Of a stretch of 60,017 bases of DNA, positions 18,335-26,708 are shown in pieces (the stretch's first letter is position 1; each line of letters opens with the position of its first letter). The notes under the pieces were generated by a model. That model was not told where the DNA came from, ran no database searches, and worked only from the letters and a program-made list of their open reading frames with translations. Origin of the DNA: Kaiparowitsia implicata GSE-PSE-MK54-09C (GTDB lineage: Bacteria; Cyanobacteriota; Cyanobacteriia; Elainellales; Elainellaceae); assembly GCA_019359435.1 (NCBI GenBank), contig JAHHHI010000095.1:1-60017 (forward strand). Direction: 5' to 3'. Position numbers and translations under genes: made by a program.

Positions 18335-19810
18335 ATGGTTTTGTCTCCAGTTTCGCAAAATCTGGGTTCTGGGCTAACCGTGACGACTGAGTCTGAGGTG
18401 CCTAGATGGTCTGAGATTGAGAGGATCTCAGAATGGAGTGGGCCGCTGGCGCTGCCTGCTGCCCGCCTGTTTGGCACCGATGGCATTCGGGGGCGAGTGG
18501 GCGACATCTTGACGCCTGCGCTGGCGTTTCAGGTGGGGTTCTGGGCCGGAACCGTGCTGAAAGGAACCGCAGAGCAACCTGTACTGGTCGGTCAAGATTC
18601 CCGAAATTCTAGCCAGGGTTTAGCCAAGGCTCTAGTAGATGGGCTGTCGGCAGCGGGTCTAGAGGTGTGGCATCTGGGGCTCTGCCCCACGCCTGCCGTG
18701 GCCTATTTGACGCAGCAAATGCAGGCCGCAGGCGGGGTGATGATTTCTGCGAGCCACAATCCGCCTGAAGATAACGGCATTAAATTTTTTGGGCCTACTG
18801 GGGCAAAGCTTCCCGCTGCTAGACAAGCGCAGATTGAGTCACTATTGCGCTCAGAGACAATCCACATTCGGGCGATCGCCCCCCATCCACCGTCATACGA
18901 TCGGCCAGAGTTAGTGCAGCGTTATATAGAGTCACTGTGGGCACCGCTGTATGGACACGTTGACCTAAGTGGGATGCGGGTTGTGTTGGATTTGGCGTGG
19001 GGTGCCGCAGCGCAGATTGGCGGTGACGTGTTTCGCCAGTTGGGGGCAGAGGTGATTTGCCTGCACGATTACCCAGATGGCGATCGCATTAACGTTAACT
19101 GTGGCTCAACGCATCTAGGTTTGCTGCAGGCAGCCGTCAAAGCGCACGGGGCGGATCTGGGTGTGGCCTTTGACGGTGACGCCGATCGCGCGCTGGCTGT
19201 GGATGGCGACGGGCGCGTGGTAGACGGCGACTATATTCTTTATCTGTGGGGCATGGCGCTGCAGCACACAAACCAGTTGCCCAATCAGATGTTGATTTCA
19301 ACCGTGATGGCAAATTTGGGATTTGAGCGAGCCTGGCAGCAGCAAGGCGGCCTGTTGGTTCGCACGGCGGTGGGCGATCAGCATGTGCTGACTGAAATGG
19401 TGGCGCGCGGTGCGATGCTGGGTGGGGAGCAATCGGGTCATATTTTGTGCCCTTACTATGGCGTGTCGGGCGATGGGCTAATGACGGCATTGCACCTGGC
19501 GGCGCTGGTGCAGCGCTCAGGGCTGTCGCTGCGCGAGTTGAGGGATCAAAGCTTTCAAACGTTTCCCCAACTGCTGTGCAATGTGTGCGTAGATGATCGC
19601 GATCGCCGCCTCAATTGGCAAAATTGCAGCCCACTCCAGCGGGCGATCGCCCAGGCCGAATCTGCTATGGGCGACCAGGGGCGAGTGCTCGTGCGCGCCT
19701 CGGGAACAGAGCCGCTGATTCGCGTCATGGTCGAAGCCGCTGATGCAGATCTGGTGCAACACTGGACGCAACACCTGACTACAGTGGTGCGCCATCATCT
19801 GGCGGCATAA
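18335..19810 (+). CDS. glmM: Phosphoglucosamine mutase
   Basis: GlmM converts glucosamine-6-phosphate to glucosamine-1-phosphate on the way to UDP-GlcNAc for the cell wall. The 491-aa protein has the phosphoserine loop [20 protein letters not shown] (active Ser near residue 139). It also has the metal-binding [14 protein letters not shown] (near 275), the sugar-binding GGEQSGH (near 364) and the phosphate-binding [14 protein letters not shown] (near 452). An N-terminal extension of about 45 residues precedes the usual LFGTDGIRG start motif, so the real start could be internal. The gene is monocistronic, with a TA-flanked palindromic element downstream. Confidence 0.95.
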   Translation: MVLSPVSQNLGSGLTVTTESEVPRWSEIERISEWSGPLALPAARLFGTDGIRGRVGDILTPALAFQVGFWAGTVLKGTAEQPVLVGQDSRNSSQGLAKALVDGLSAAGLEVWHLGLCPTPAVAYLTQQMQAAGGVMISASHNPPEDNGIKFFGPTGAKLPAARQAQIESLLRSETIHIRAIAPHPPSYDRPELVQRYIESLWAPLYGHVDLSGMRVVLDLAWGAAAQIGGDVFRQLGAEVICLHDYPDGDRINVNCGSTHLGLLQAAVKAHGADLGVAFDGDADRALAVDGDGRVVDGDYILYLWGMALQHTNQLPNQMLISTVMANLGFERAWQQQGGLLVRTAVGDQHVLTEMVARGAMLGGEQSGHILCPYYGVSGDGLMTALHLAALVQRSGLSLRELRDQSFQTFPQLLCNVCVDDRDRRLNWQNCSPLQRAIAQAESAMGDQGRVLVRASGTEPLIRVMVEAADADLVQHWTQHLTTVVRHHLAA

Positions 19811-20003
19811 TCTGGCAGAGTAGGGCGATCGCTCAAACTCTGCTCAGAACTCAGTCCCAGACCAACCCTTTGAATTCAGGGTTAGTCTTTGTGTCCCGAT
19901 AGTGCGACCTGTACTAACAGAGTGCAGGTCGGACAATCAACTATAGCCGCCACTCCCAGATATAAAAGTGCAGGCCATAGAGCGTTTGAAAGGTCTAAAG
20001 CGC

Positions 20004-20145
20004 TAAGGGCTGTCATCAACCAGCCGTTGATGGCTCAAAATCAATGGCTCAAAAATCAATAGTCACAGACCCTAGCCTGTTTTCGAGTCAGGCGTGGCAA
20101 TGCCCATAGCACAAGGCTTGTAGTCAGAATTGATGACACGCCCTA
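20004..20145. mobile_element. MITE-like element, family 2, copy 1 (142 bp, TA-flanked)
   Basis: The ends are inverted repeats: taagggctgtcatcaa on the left and tagggcgtgtcatcaatt on the opposite strand at the right. TA at both ends suggests TA target duplication as in IS630/mariner relatives. It is 13 bp longer than copies 2 and 3 because a segment containing ggctcaaaa(a)tcaat is repeated inside. It sits between glmM and the convergent methyltransferase gene. Confidence 0.75.
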
Positions 20146-20162
20146 GCGTTCCAAACGCGTCG

Positions 20163-20810
20163 TTACTCGCTGCGCTGAGCCACCACCGCATAGAACGGAT
20201 CGCCGCTGGGCATGCCCATCATTCTTAGCAGGGTTGGAATGGAAGAGGGTCGGGCGATCGTCTCAATAGCCGTAAAGCCGGGAACGGCCGCAAAGTAGGC
20301 GCGCACCAGCTCCACTCGCTGCGATTCAGATCCCTCTCGCCAGGCGGCGATCGCCTTTTCATAAAACATGCGGTTCGAGAAGCTAATGATGGCAATGCCA
20401 CCCGGCTTTAGCACCCGATAGATCTCTGCAAATACCGCTTCAGGACGCTGCAAATACTGCACCGACACCGTGTTAAGCACTGCGTCAAAGCTGGCATCAG
20501 GCAGCGGCAGCAGCTGCACCTGATTTAGATTTTGCACGAAAAAGTGATCTAATCGGGGATTGCGGGCCAGCTCCTCCGCATTGAGGCCATGTCCTTCGAT
20601 CTGCTCAAACGCCATCTCCTCGGGCAGGTGAGACACCCAACTGCTCATCATGTCAAACAGACGCATCCCCGGCTGCAACCGCTCGCGATACAGATCGGTT
20701 AGCTGTTGGATGAAGCCCTCATCCACATGGTTGACAAAGCGCGGATAGCTATAAAACAGGGTGTCGTCGCTTTCGTCGAGCTTAACGCGCTGGCGGGAGT
20801 CGAGCAGCAT
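20163..20810 (-). CDS. Class I SAM-dependent methyltransferase (Methyltransf_11 type)
   Basis: The 215-aa protein has a weakly conserved motif I region (LQPGMRLFDMMSSWVSHLPE). The rest is typical of Methyltransf_11: LPLPDASFDAVLNTVSVQYLQRP (begins near residue 100), EIYRVLKPGGIAIISFSNRMF (begins near 132) and a C-terminal strand ending FYAVVAQ. The Gly-rich loop is replaced by DMMSSW, which is unusual, but related proteins of cyanobacteria share it. The substrate cannot be deduced. It reads in the same direction as the VOC and HAD genes upstream but is separated by 62 bp. Confidence 0.85.
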   Translation of the reverse strand: MLLDSRQRVKLDESDDTLFYSYPRFVNHVDEGFIQQLTDLYRERLQPGMRLFDMMSSWVSHLPEEMAFEQIEGHGLNAEELARNPRLDHFFVQNLNQVQLLPLPDASFDAVLNTVSVQYLQRPEAVFAEIYRVLKPGGIAIISFSNRMFYEKAIAAWREGSESQRVELVRAYFAAVPGFTAIETIARPSSIPTLLRMMGMPSGDPFYAVVAQRSE

Positions 20811-20872
20811 AGTGAGTTCGTTGCTTACAATACCCTTACTAGTGTAGGCAAAAATTACGAACTGTTAAGAAT

Positions 20873-21310
20873 CTACTCAGGTTCTGCCTCCAGCAGGGCG
20901 GAATGTTCAACCACAAGCGGCATAAACACTAGTTCCAACACCGTGCCATCGGGGTCAGCAAACACGACAGCATAGTAGCCCAGCGCCTCAGCCCGAGCGG
21001 CATCTGGAGCGCTGACAATAGAGACCTGCATTTGCACCAGCAAGGCATGAAGCTGATCCACCTGTTCAGACGAATCCGCGCTAAACGCCAAGTGGTGCAA
21101 CCCTAACCGTGCTGTAGAAGATGAGGCTGCTGCGTCACCGCGTACCGAGATCGAAAAGGCTCCCGCTTGCGGCGACCACCACGTGGTGAACTCTGTATTG
21201 CGTGCCACAGGGCGATAGCCCAAACTGCGCAGCACTGGGTCATAGAAGGCTTCAGAACGAGGGCGATCGCTCACCCCCAGCGCCACATGACTGACGATCC
21301 CCAATCCCAT
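20873..21310 (-). CDS. VOC family protein (glyoxalase/dioxygenase fold)
   Basis: The 145-aa protein has two beta-alpha-beta-beta-beta modules. The first begins IVSHVALGVSDRPRSEAFYDPVLRSLG-like at residue 4, with the probable metal ligand His in SHVALGV. The second contains LGLHHLAFSADS and ends with FADPDGTVLELVFMP, the typical Glu ligand segment. I chose the ATG at 21308-21310 (MGLGIVSH); the open frame extends further upstream but that part only mirrors the HAD gene. It begins 14 bp after the HAD stop, so the two genes form an operon. The substrate is unknown. Confidence 0.88.
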   Translation of the reverse strand: MGLGIVSHVALGVSDRPRSEAFYDPVLRSLGYRPVARNTEFTTWWSPQAGAFSISVRGDAAASSSTARLGLHHLAFSADSSEQVDQLHALLVQMQVSIVSAPDAARAEALGYYAVVFADPDGTVLELVFMPLVVEHSALLEAEPE

Positions 21311-21323
21311 GGCCCCTCCCTGG

Positions 21324-22001
21324 TTATCCGACAGGCGGCGTCCCATGCTGGGCATCGCGCTTGAGCAAAATCGCACGGAGGCCCGCCGCAGTGGCACCCT
21401 CATAATCTTCGCGGTAGCTGTCGCCCACATGCCAGGCTGCTGCCGCCTCGCACTGGTGCTTCTGCAACGCCTGCTGAAACACACTGGGGCTGGGCTTAGC
21501 GGCCCCTACTTCGGTAGAAATCGTCACCGTCTTAAAGAACTCAGCCAGACCCAACTCATCCAATACCGAGTAAATTCGGGAATCGAAATTGGACACGATG
21601 CCTAGGTCTACCCCGCGATCGCGCCAATATACCAGGCTAGCCTTGGTATCGTCATAGACAAACCACGGCCCCGCCGACGCAAAATAATCGTAGAGCGAGC
21701 TAAAAAAGGCCGAGAAGTCGCCAAACTGATTCAGCACCCCAACCTGTTGAAAGGTTTCAGCGGCGATCGCCCACCACCAGGCATATTCCCGCTCTGCAAT
21801 TTCTGCGCTGTCAACATTAGGAAACGTCATCGGGCTGGCCGCCCGAAAGCTCTGAAAAAAGGCGCGATTCACGGCAGCGGCCTCTGCCTCAACGCCAAAC
21901 TCGCCTGCCACCTGGCAATAGACCTCGCCCACGCTGCCCCGAACATCAAATAACGTGCCAACTGCATCAAAGAAGATGACCTGAGGGTGCTGTGCGCCCA
22001 T
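21324..22001 (-). CDS. HAD-superfamily hydrolase, subfamily IA (REG-2-like)
   Basis: The 225-aa protein has motif I FFDAVGTLF (nucleophile Asp12). The second Asp usual in phosphatases is Val14, as I recall for REG-2/HDHD3-like members. A helical cap with PMTFPNV and WWWAIA follows. Motif II is GIVSNFDSR, motif III is the Lys in AAKPSPSVF and motif IV is HVGDSYREDYEGA. Loss of the general acid could change or weaken phosphatase activity. It is the first gene of a two-gene unit with the VOC protein. No Shine-Dalgarno sequence is obvious. Confidence 0.88.
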   Translation of the reverse strand: MGAQHPQVIFFDAVGTLFDVRGSVGEVYCQVAGEFGVEAEAAAVNRAFFQSFRAASPMTFPNVDSAEIAEREYAWWWAIAAETFQQVGVLNQFGDFSAFFSSLYDYFASAGPWFVYDDTKASLVYWRDRGVDLGIVSNFDSRIYSVLDELGLAEFFKTVTISTEVGAAKPSPSVFQQALQKHQCEAAAAWHVGDSYREDYEGATAAGLRAILLKRDAQHGTPPVG

Positions 22002-22461
22002 TCCCGTTCCTATTCACTGATTTCCAACTGTATCACTGTTGCCCAAGTCCAGAGCAAAAAACATACCCTGCGCAAGTCACACAGTTGATGCGAGATGATT
22101 TCGCGCACGTCGATCTGTTCATTCGGCATCTACCCCGCCAGATTGATGTGAGGACTCAGGAAAAGCGCTAAAGCCCAGACAAAATTTGGGACGCGACCTT
22201 TCCCAATAAACACAAAGGATCTGCGAGTTAATGATGTGCACGGAGCTTAGGAGTGTGACTTGTCACAGATCGTTAAGGAACACGACAACACGTTGCAGTA
22301 TCTCGAGTCTTGATAAAACCTGGAAAGAAGCAAGATAAGATGCAAGTTAGCATGCATTGGAGCTGCGATCGCCCGCAGACTGAGATCTGTAGGCTCTCAG
22401 CAGGCTCCTCAGCCGGTGCTGAGCAACATTAATTAGTAGCATTGGAACTTCAAAGCCGTTT
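22002..22461. other. Divergent intergenic region with a 14-bp palindrome
   Basis: These 460 bp between divergent genes hold the perfect palindrome tgtgacttgtcaca at 22254-22267. It resembles CRP-type half sites (TGTGA/TCACA), but the spacer is 4 rather than 6, so SYCRP1 binding is doubtful. It lies about 195 bp before the downstream start. Nothing else was found. Confidence 0.4.
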
Positions 22462-22926
22462 ATGTCAACCGCAACACACAATTCTGACTCTTTTAACCCA
22501 ACTGCCGCCAATTATGTGGTGTTGGGGCTAGCAACCTGCTTCATCCGCGAAGATAGTGATATCCATCCAGTAACCGTTCTAGAGCCGATTCCCTCAGCAT
22601 CAATGGAAACGCTAGTGCAGGGAATACCCACGTCTTACACGTGGGCGATCGCTACTACTACCGAGGCCATTCTGTTGGATGGTCAGCCCCAGCTATTGTC
22701 TGAGTTTCCACCAGAAACGCAGTTCTGTGATGATTTTGTGTTTCGACTCCAGGCAGCGGCGCGCACCTACCAGTCCAAACCATCTGCCCAGGCGCTACTG
22801 GCGTTAGGAGAAACTCGAAGCGACTTCAACCACTCCATCGAGCGTAAGCGAGTGCTTAACTCAGAACGAATTATTAAAACCGAAGATAATGTGAAGCAAC
22901 ACTCGTATACGCACCAGGTGCTTTAG
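22462..22926 (+). CDS. Conserved cyanobacterial protein of unknown function
   Basis: The 154-aa soluble protein has a recognisable pattern: NYVVLGLATCFIREDSDIHPV, then LEPIPSASMETLVQGIPTSY, and a C-terminus ERKRVLNSERIIKTEDNVKQ ending HQVL. I recall homologues of the same length across cyanobacteria, without assigned function. The acidic-basic C-terminal helix is the most conserved part in memory. It is monocistronic, and the ATG follows about 460 bp of intergenic DNA with no strong Shine-Dalgarno sequence. No enzymatic motif is visible. Confidence 0.85.
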   Translation: MSTATHNSDSFNPTAANYVVLGLATCFIREDSDIHPVTVLEPIPSASMETLVQGIPTSYTWAIATTTEAILLDGQPQLLSEFPPETQFCDDFVFRLQAAARTYQSKPSAQALLALGETRSDFNHSIERKRVLNSERIIKTEDNVKQHSYTHQVL

Positions 22927-23057
22927 CAACAGAAATGCATCACAACAATATCTGTGATGCAGGCTATGCAGCGTTCATAGCGCAGTGCCGAGATCTATTG
23001 CACAGTTTGCTATCTATCCGGTTTCAGTCAAGTTTGGCTATTTAAATTCGAGAAAAT

Positions 23058-23131
23058 GTTAGTTTGGGTTGAGAGGTTTTTGGGGCATCATGCGACGCGT
23101 GGTGCCCTAAAACTTTTGATGAGCCGTGTGC
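23058..23131. repeat. Family-1 palindromic element, decayed half copy
   Basis: The sequence gttagtttgggttgag, then ggggcatcatgcgacgcg, then gagccgtgtgc follows the left half of copy A with scattered substitutions. The first hairpin is now imperfect and the right half is missing. It lies between the 154-aa gene and the universal stress protein gene. Confidence 0.6.
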
Positions 23132-23266
23132 AGGATTTGATATCAGGTGTTCCGCGCAACCGCCGACAACTGATTTTGAATGATGACGGCCAGAATCAGC
23201 TGTGCAGGGTGCGCACGCTCAAGGGCTTTGGCTGATGCCCTAGGCCTGGAGTTTCAAGCGCGGGTT

Positions 23267-23953
23267 TCAAAACGACTCTAGCTGCATGGGAATCCCCAAC
23301 AGCGCACAGGGGAGCGACAGCGACAGCCCGTAGGCCAACGGATGCTCAACCGAGCTACAGCCTATCACCACGACATCTGCATTGACCTCATCGGCAACTG
23401 CCAGCACGCCGTCGGTCACATCGCCGAAGCGCAGGTGTGCCTCAAGCGACCCTCTCCACTCTTCGGCCAGACATCGAGCTTGCCACAAAATGCAATCGGC
23501 CTGATCCAGTGCAGTGTGTGTGGAGGCGGTGGCGTGAGTTGTGCAGCTACTCATGCACTCTACCGATAGGGTGGCTGCTGATCGCCCCCGTAGCGTTGCG
23601 GTAGCTAAAGGCTCTGCCACTGCGGCAGAGCCAGATGAATGACGCTGCCCTGCTCCTGTACTTGCTCGCCTACTACTCCGCCGGTGATACTGGAGGTCAA
23701 CAACGTAGACTACATGCACCATCACCTGTTTCTGCGTCGCCATGCGGGTTTGGTGGGCAATCCACAGCGTTAAGTCTAGAGCTATCTGGCTATTTGATGA
23801 CCCGGTATAGCCAATCACTAGGTTGATTGGCGCATCCGACGGAATTTCTGCGGAGTCAGGGGTTGCGGCACCCGGTGACAGCAGCATTTGATCGACCAGA
23901 TGAGGTTGTCCTAAAGCCTGTTGCAGCCGAACGAGCATGGACTTAATTTTCAC
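23267..23953 (-). CDS. Universal stress protein (UspA) family
   Basis: The 228-aa protein has one Usp fold: INLVIGYTGSSNSQIALDLT (residue about 43 onward) and a final VVVIGCSSVEHPLAYGLSLSL. A long Ser/Arg-rich insert lies between (about residues 90-140). The usual ATP-binding G-x2-G-x9-G-S motif is not intact (GCSSVEHPLAYG), so nucleotide binding is doubtful. The insert makes it longer than the common 140-150 aa. It is a single gene with more than 1 kb of gene-poor sequence upstream. Confidence 0.82.
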   Translation of the reverse strand: MKIKSMLVRLQQALGQPHLVDQMLLSPGAATPDSAEIPSDAPINLVIGYTGSSNSQIALDLTLWIAHQTRMATQKQVMVHVVYVVDLQYHRRSSRRASTGAGQRHSSGSAAVAEPLATATLRGRSAATLSVECMSSCTTHATASTHTALDQADCILWQARCLAEEWRGSLEAHLRFGDVTDGVLAVADEVNADVVVIGCSSVEHPLAYGLSLSLPCALLGIPMQLESF

Positions 23954-24428
23954 AGTCGTAACCTCTTGCAGTTCAATATCGTAGATATGCGGCTAGTCTA
24001 TTTCCCAATTTTGGGAAATCCCAAAATTAGGAGGAGCAAGTGTTCAGCACAAAATTTTCTCTAAAGAGTTTTCTCACTACATGCAATTTCATAATGCAAT
24101 GCCTGTTCACGCGGGGTTTCTTTGTGCAGTCACCTTGGCTATGCTCCTGTCGATTGCTGATGGGGTGTCTTAGGCCCATCGAACGTGTGGAGTTAGCGTC
24201 GGGGGTTTCTTGGAATGCCACCCCTCAATTGAATGGGTGATACTTAATTACGTGATGAACAGAACCCAAATCGCTTGCTCAGTGTCAAAATTGCTATGGA
24301 TGGACAGTGCCGGAATCAGCAGACACCCTGTCCAGAGTTTTGGTGGATGTTGATCGATGCAATAGCAGATGCCTGTGAGACCCTACCTGCAGTTGAACCT
24401 GAATCGGAAGGTCTAGGTTTGTGATGAC

Positions 24429-24557
24429 TAAGGGCTATCATCAATTAGCCTTTGATATCCCAGAAATCAACAGTCACAGCCCCTAGCCTGGTTTTTAGGT
24501 CGGGCGTGGCAACGCTCCTAGCATCAGACGTTTGGTTGGAATTGATGAAACGCCCTA
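24429..24557. mobile_element. MITE-like element, family 2, copy 2 (129 bp, TA-flanked)
   Basis: Left end taagggctatcatcaatt and right end (opposite strand) tagggcgtttcatcaatt form the inverted repeats, with TA at each boundary. The length equals that of copy 3. Inside, cacagcccctag pairs with the left end and gggcgtgg with the right end, so each half can fold as its own hairpin. Confidence 0.8.
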
Positions 24558-24845
24558 GGGCGATCGCCCCGCTTCAACTCAATTCTCCAGTCAAATAAAA
24601 TGCATTATTGCGATAAAACTCTTGCTGAGCAGAGTCTCATTCTCGAGTCTGCCGGAGTTTTTTGCGTATGTTTCAGCGCCAAGGGGGTACTTCCATGAAA
24701 CCTAGGGTCAAATTGTGCGAACGCTACATAAATTGGTGATCTTGCGGCATCGAATGTGCGAGAAATTGTCTATACAATGCAGAGCGCAACCCGTTTAAGC
24801 AGTACTCAATTCAGAAGCAAGAATTCAAGGGCAAAATACTGCAAC

Positions 24846-24967
24846 GACAAAATTTAAAGTAATGACAAAACTTAAGTCAATCTAACGCTAACATTCACGT
24901 CAAAACACGTCAACGAACCCTAACATTCGGCAATATTTTGTCAATATCTCGTCAATATTTATGTCAA
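24846..24967. promoter_or_regulatory. AT-rich array of six GTCAA direct repeats with helical spacing
   Basis: GTCAA occurs at 24876, 24899, 24909, 24930, 24941 and 24963. The spacings are 23, 10, 21, 11 and 22 bp, all close to multiples of one helical turn. Two GACAAAA copies (24846, 24864) precede it, and taacattc recurs at about 24889 and 24921. This looks like a cooperative binding site for a DNA-binding protein, but the factor and the target gene are unknown. Confidence 0.45.
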
Positions 24968-24984
24968 ACGTGAGGCTGGTAGCG

Positions 24985-25058
24985 TTGTTTCAGCCCCGCA
25001 GCGCGGGGCTGAAACAACTGCCCAAACTGTTTTATCCGAACGGTTTAGGCAGTTGTCA
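24985..25058. repeat. Pair of adjacent strong hairpins
   Basis: The first hairpin has a perfect 16-bp stem gttgtttcagccccgc with a 3-nt loop (about 24985-25019). The second has a 13-bp stem with one mismatch (caactgcccaaac, about 25016-25056). They sit just downstream of the TPR gene (minus strand). No T-run follows, so intrinsic termination is weak. It may be another palindromic element. Confidence 0.6.
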
Positions 25059-25077
25059 AATTTAAGATCGCGCTCCT

Positions 25078-25980
25078 TTATCGTAGAGTTTGTTGCAACA
25101 GTTGATTGGCAGTGGTGGCCCATTGGGCGTTGCCATTGGCGGTGTAGAGATCTCGAGCATATTCCAAGACTTGGCGCGCTTCTGCTAGCTGCTGGCGCTG
25201 CAAAAACACCAGCCCTGCTGCATAGTAAGCATTGGCATAGCCGGAGTTGGCCGCGGCCGACTGGCGAAAGGCGCTGAGCGCCCCATCCAAATCACCCTGC
25301 TGAAACTTGAGCGACCCGAGGCCATAGTGGGCTTCGGCATAGCCTTGGTTGAGGGCGATCGCCCGTTCAAAGGACTGCGTCGCCTGGGCCATCTGCCCCT
25401 GTTCTTGATACATGACTCCCAAATGGTATAGGGGCTCTGGCGCGTTGGGGCTGAGCTGCACCGCGCGCTGAAATGCAGCCAGCGCTCCGGCCCGGTTGCC
25501 CTGCAGGCGAAACACCAGCCCCAGATTGTACTGCGCCAATCCTAAATTTGGATCGAGGGCGATCGCCCGCTGCAGATATTGCTCCGACAGCGACAAATTG
25601 TTGCCCTCTAGCAGCGCCGCTCCTAAGTTAGCAAAGGCTAGGGCGAAGCCTGGATCGGTCACAGTGGCTTGATAAAAGGACTCTGCCGCCGCCTGCAACT
25701 GCCCCGTTTGCCGCAGCGCTAGCCCTAGGTTGTAGTGTGCCGGGGCCAATTGGAGATTTAGCTGAGTCGCTTGTTGAAAGGAGGCGATCGCCCCTTCCAC
25801 TTGCCCCGCCTGAATTTGTGTGAGCCCTTGATTGAGCGCTTGCTCCGCTGAGGTGATTTGCTCGCGACCGATGGAGACTGGCGCTAGCTGCGCCCACCCC
25901 GCCATTGGACTTAGCCATAATCCGATGACCGAGCTAAGGGCAATGGCTAAACTTGCACGCCAGGGAAACGTTGAGGGCAT
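25078..25980 (-). CDS. Secreted or periplasmic TPR-repeat protein
   Basis: The 300-aa protein has a signal peptide (hydrophobic SLAIALSSVIGLWLSPMAG, with AWA-type cleavage context at GWAQ, about residue 31). Seven or more 34-residue tetratricopeptide repeats then fill residues about 45-290, with the usual pattern (APAHYNLGLALRQTGQLQAA, LGLAQYNLGLVFRLQGNRAGA, PEPLYHLGVMYQEQGQMAQA). TPR arrays bind partner proteins or peptides; the partner is unknown. It is followed by two strong hairpins and preceded by the small MSMEG_0570-type gene in the same direction, 65 bp away. Confidence 0.9.
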   Translation of the reverse strand: MPSTFPWRASLAIALSSVIGLWLSPMAGWAQLAPVSIGREQITSAEQALNQGLTQIQAGQVEGAIASFQQATQLNLQLAPAHYNLGLALRQTGQLQAAAESFYQATVTDPGFALAFANLGAALLEGNNLSLSEQYLQRAIALDPNLGLAQYNLGLVFRLQGNRAGALAAFQRAVQLSPNAPEPLYHLGVMYQEQGQMAQATQSFERAIALNQGYAEAHYGLGSLKFQQGDLDGALSAFRQSAAANSGYANAYYAAGLVFLQRQQLAEARQVLEYARDLYTANGNAQWATTANQLLQQTLR

Positions 25981-26045
25981 TGGGGTGTTGGGGGTTAGAG
26001 GGTGGGGATGAAGCGGGGAGCGATCGCGCGCCTTACGAGTTCAGC

Positions 26046-26333
26046 CTATTCCAGAAATTGCAGCAGCGATACTTTTGGAGTGGGCAGTTGGCGATAGCTG
26101 GCGGCGGTGGTCTCAATGCGGCGCAGTTGTCCCAAAGCAAGGCTACAGGGCATGCCATACTTTTTCTGCACGCGATCGCTCGCAATGGTGAGCGAGGTGC
26201 GGGCACGCTCTACAAAATCATCTAACTCATACTCTGCACCCGGTTCAAAGTATTGCTTGACCACCAGTGAGGGCGAATAGCAGTCTTCTTGAGCGCCGTC
26301 GGGCCACTGGATCTGAAAGCGGATTTCAGGCAT
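26046..26333 (-). CDS. MSMEG_0570 family nitrogen starvation response protein
   Basis: The 95-aa protein begins MPEIRFQIQWPDGAQEDCYS and continues VVKQYFEPGAEY and ERARTSLTIASDRVQKKYG. This is the signature of the MSMEG_0570 family, which occurs with the Nit1-type nitrilase cluster. The biochemical role is unknown. It is the last gene of the cluster on this strand, 375 bp downstream of the glycosyltransferase gene, so it may have its own promoter. A short conserved Cys (DCYS) may be functional. Identification is by pattern memory. Confidence 0.88.
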   Translation of the reverse strand: MPEIRFQIQWPDGAQEDCYSPSLVVKQYFEPGAEYELDDFVERARTSLTIASDRVQKKYGMPCSLALGQLRRIETTAASYRQLPTPKVSLLQFLE

Positions 26334-26708
26334 AGCGATGATGGAAACAGTTTACCTTTCAAGAATGTCATATTTCCCGCAGGACTTAGGTGCGCTGTGT
26401 GCCCGGCGGGATTAGTTTCCAATGAGAGTAATTTTTGGTGATGATAGAAGGTATAAGAGGGTTCTAACGAAAGAGTTATTCAGTTGAGAGTCCTCCCTTC
26501 GGTCGGAATGACACGCAATGTCAGGTTGAGCGAAGCGAAACATCTCTAACGATGGGCTTTTACGCTGGACGCTTATTATATTGGAGCACTCTTAGACCGG
26601 GTGAGACCACCGTTAGGACATGAACCACGCCAAGACAGTTGGCACTGGCTTCAGGAGAGGCGCAAGACCTTGCACCGGGTATTTGGGATGGCATTTGTCC
26701 GTAATTCC
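26334..26708. other. Intergenic region, no gene found
   Basis: These 375 bp lie between the glycosyltransferase and MSMEG_0570-type genes. The motif tcaggttgagcgaagcgaaa near 26520 resembles intergenic repeats seen widely in bacteria, but there is no second copy in this window. No clear gene or terminator. Confidence 0.4.

Larger units (their letters stand above)
23954..25077. other. Gene-poor region (1.1 kb) with several repeats
   Basis: No open frame here looks like a protein gene. The region holds a family-2 palindromic element, an AT-rich array of GTCAA motifs and a pair of strong hairpins, each listed separately. An unannotated small RNA is possible but not shown. Confidence 0.5.

Noticed and set aside
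20873-21484. Longer start for the VOC protein
   Set aside because: The first 58 codons are an out-of-frame reading of the HAD gene; the family begins at the Met at 21310.
22254-22267. TGTGA/TCACA palindrome as a CRP (SYCRP1) site
   Set aside because: The spacer is 4 rather than 6 bases, and the position about 195 bp from the gene is unusual; kept only as a palindrome.
24040-24240. 66-codon plus-strand frame in the gene-poor region
   Set aside because: Cys/Phe/Arg-rich peptide without pattern and an equally long frame on the other strand; not supported.
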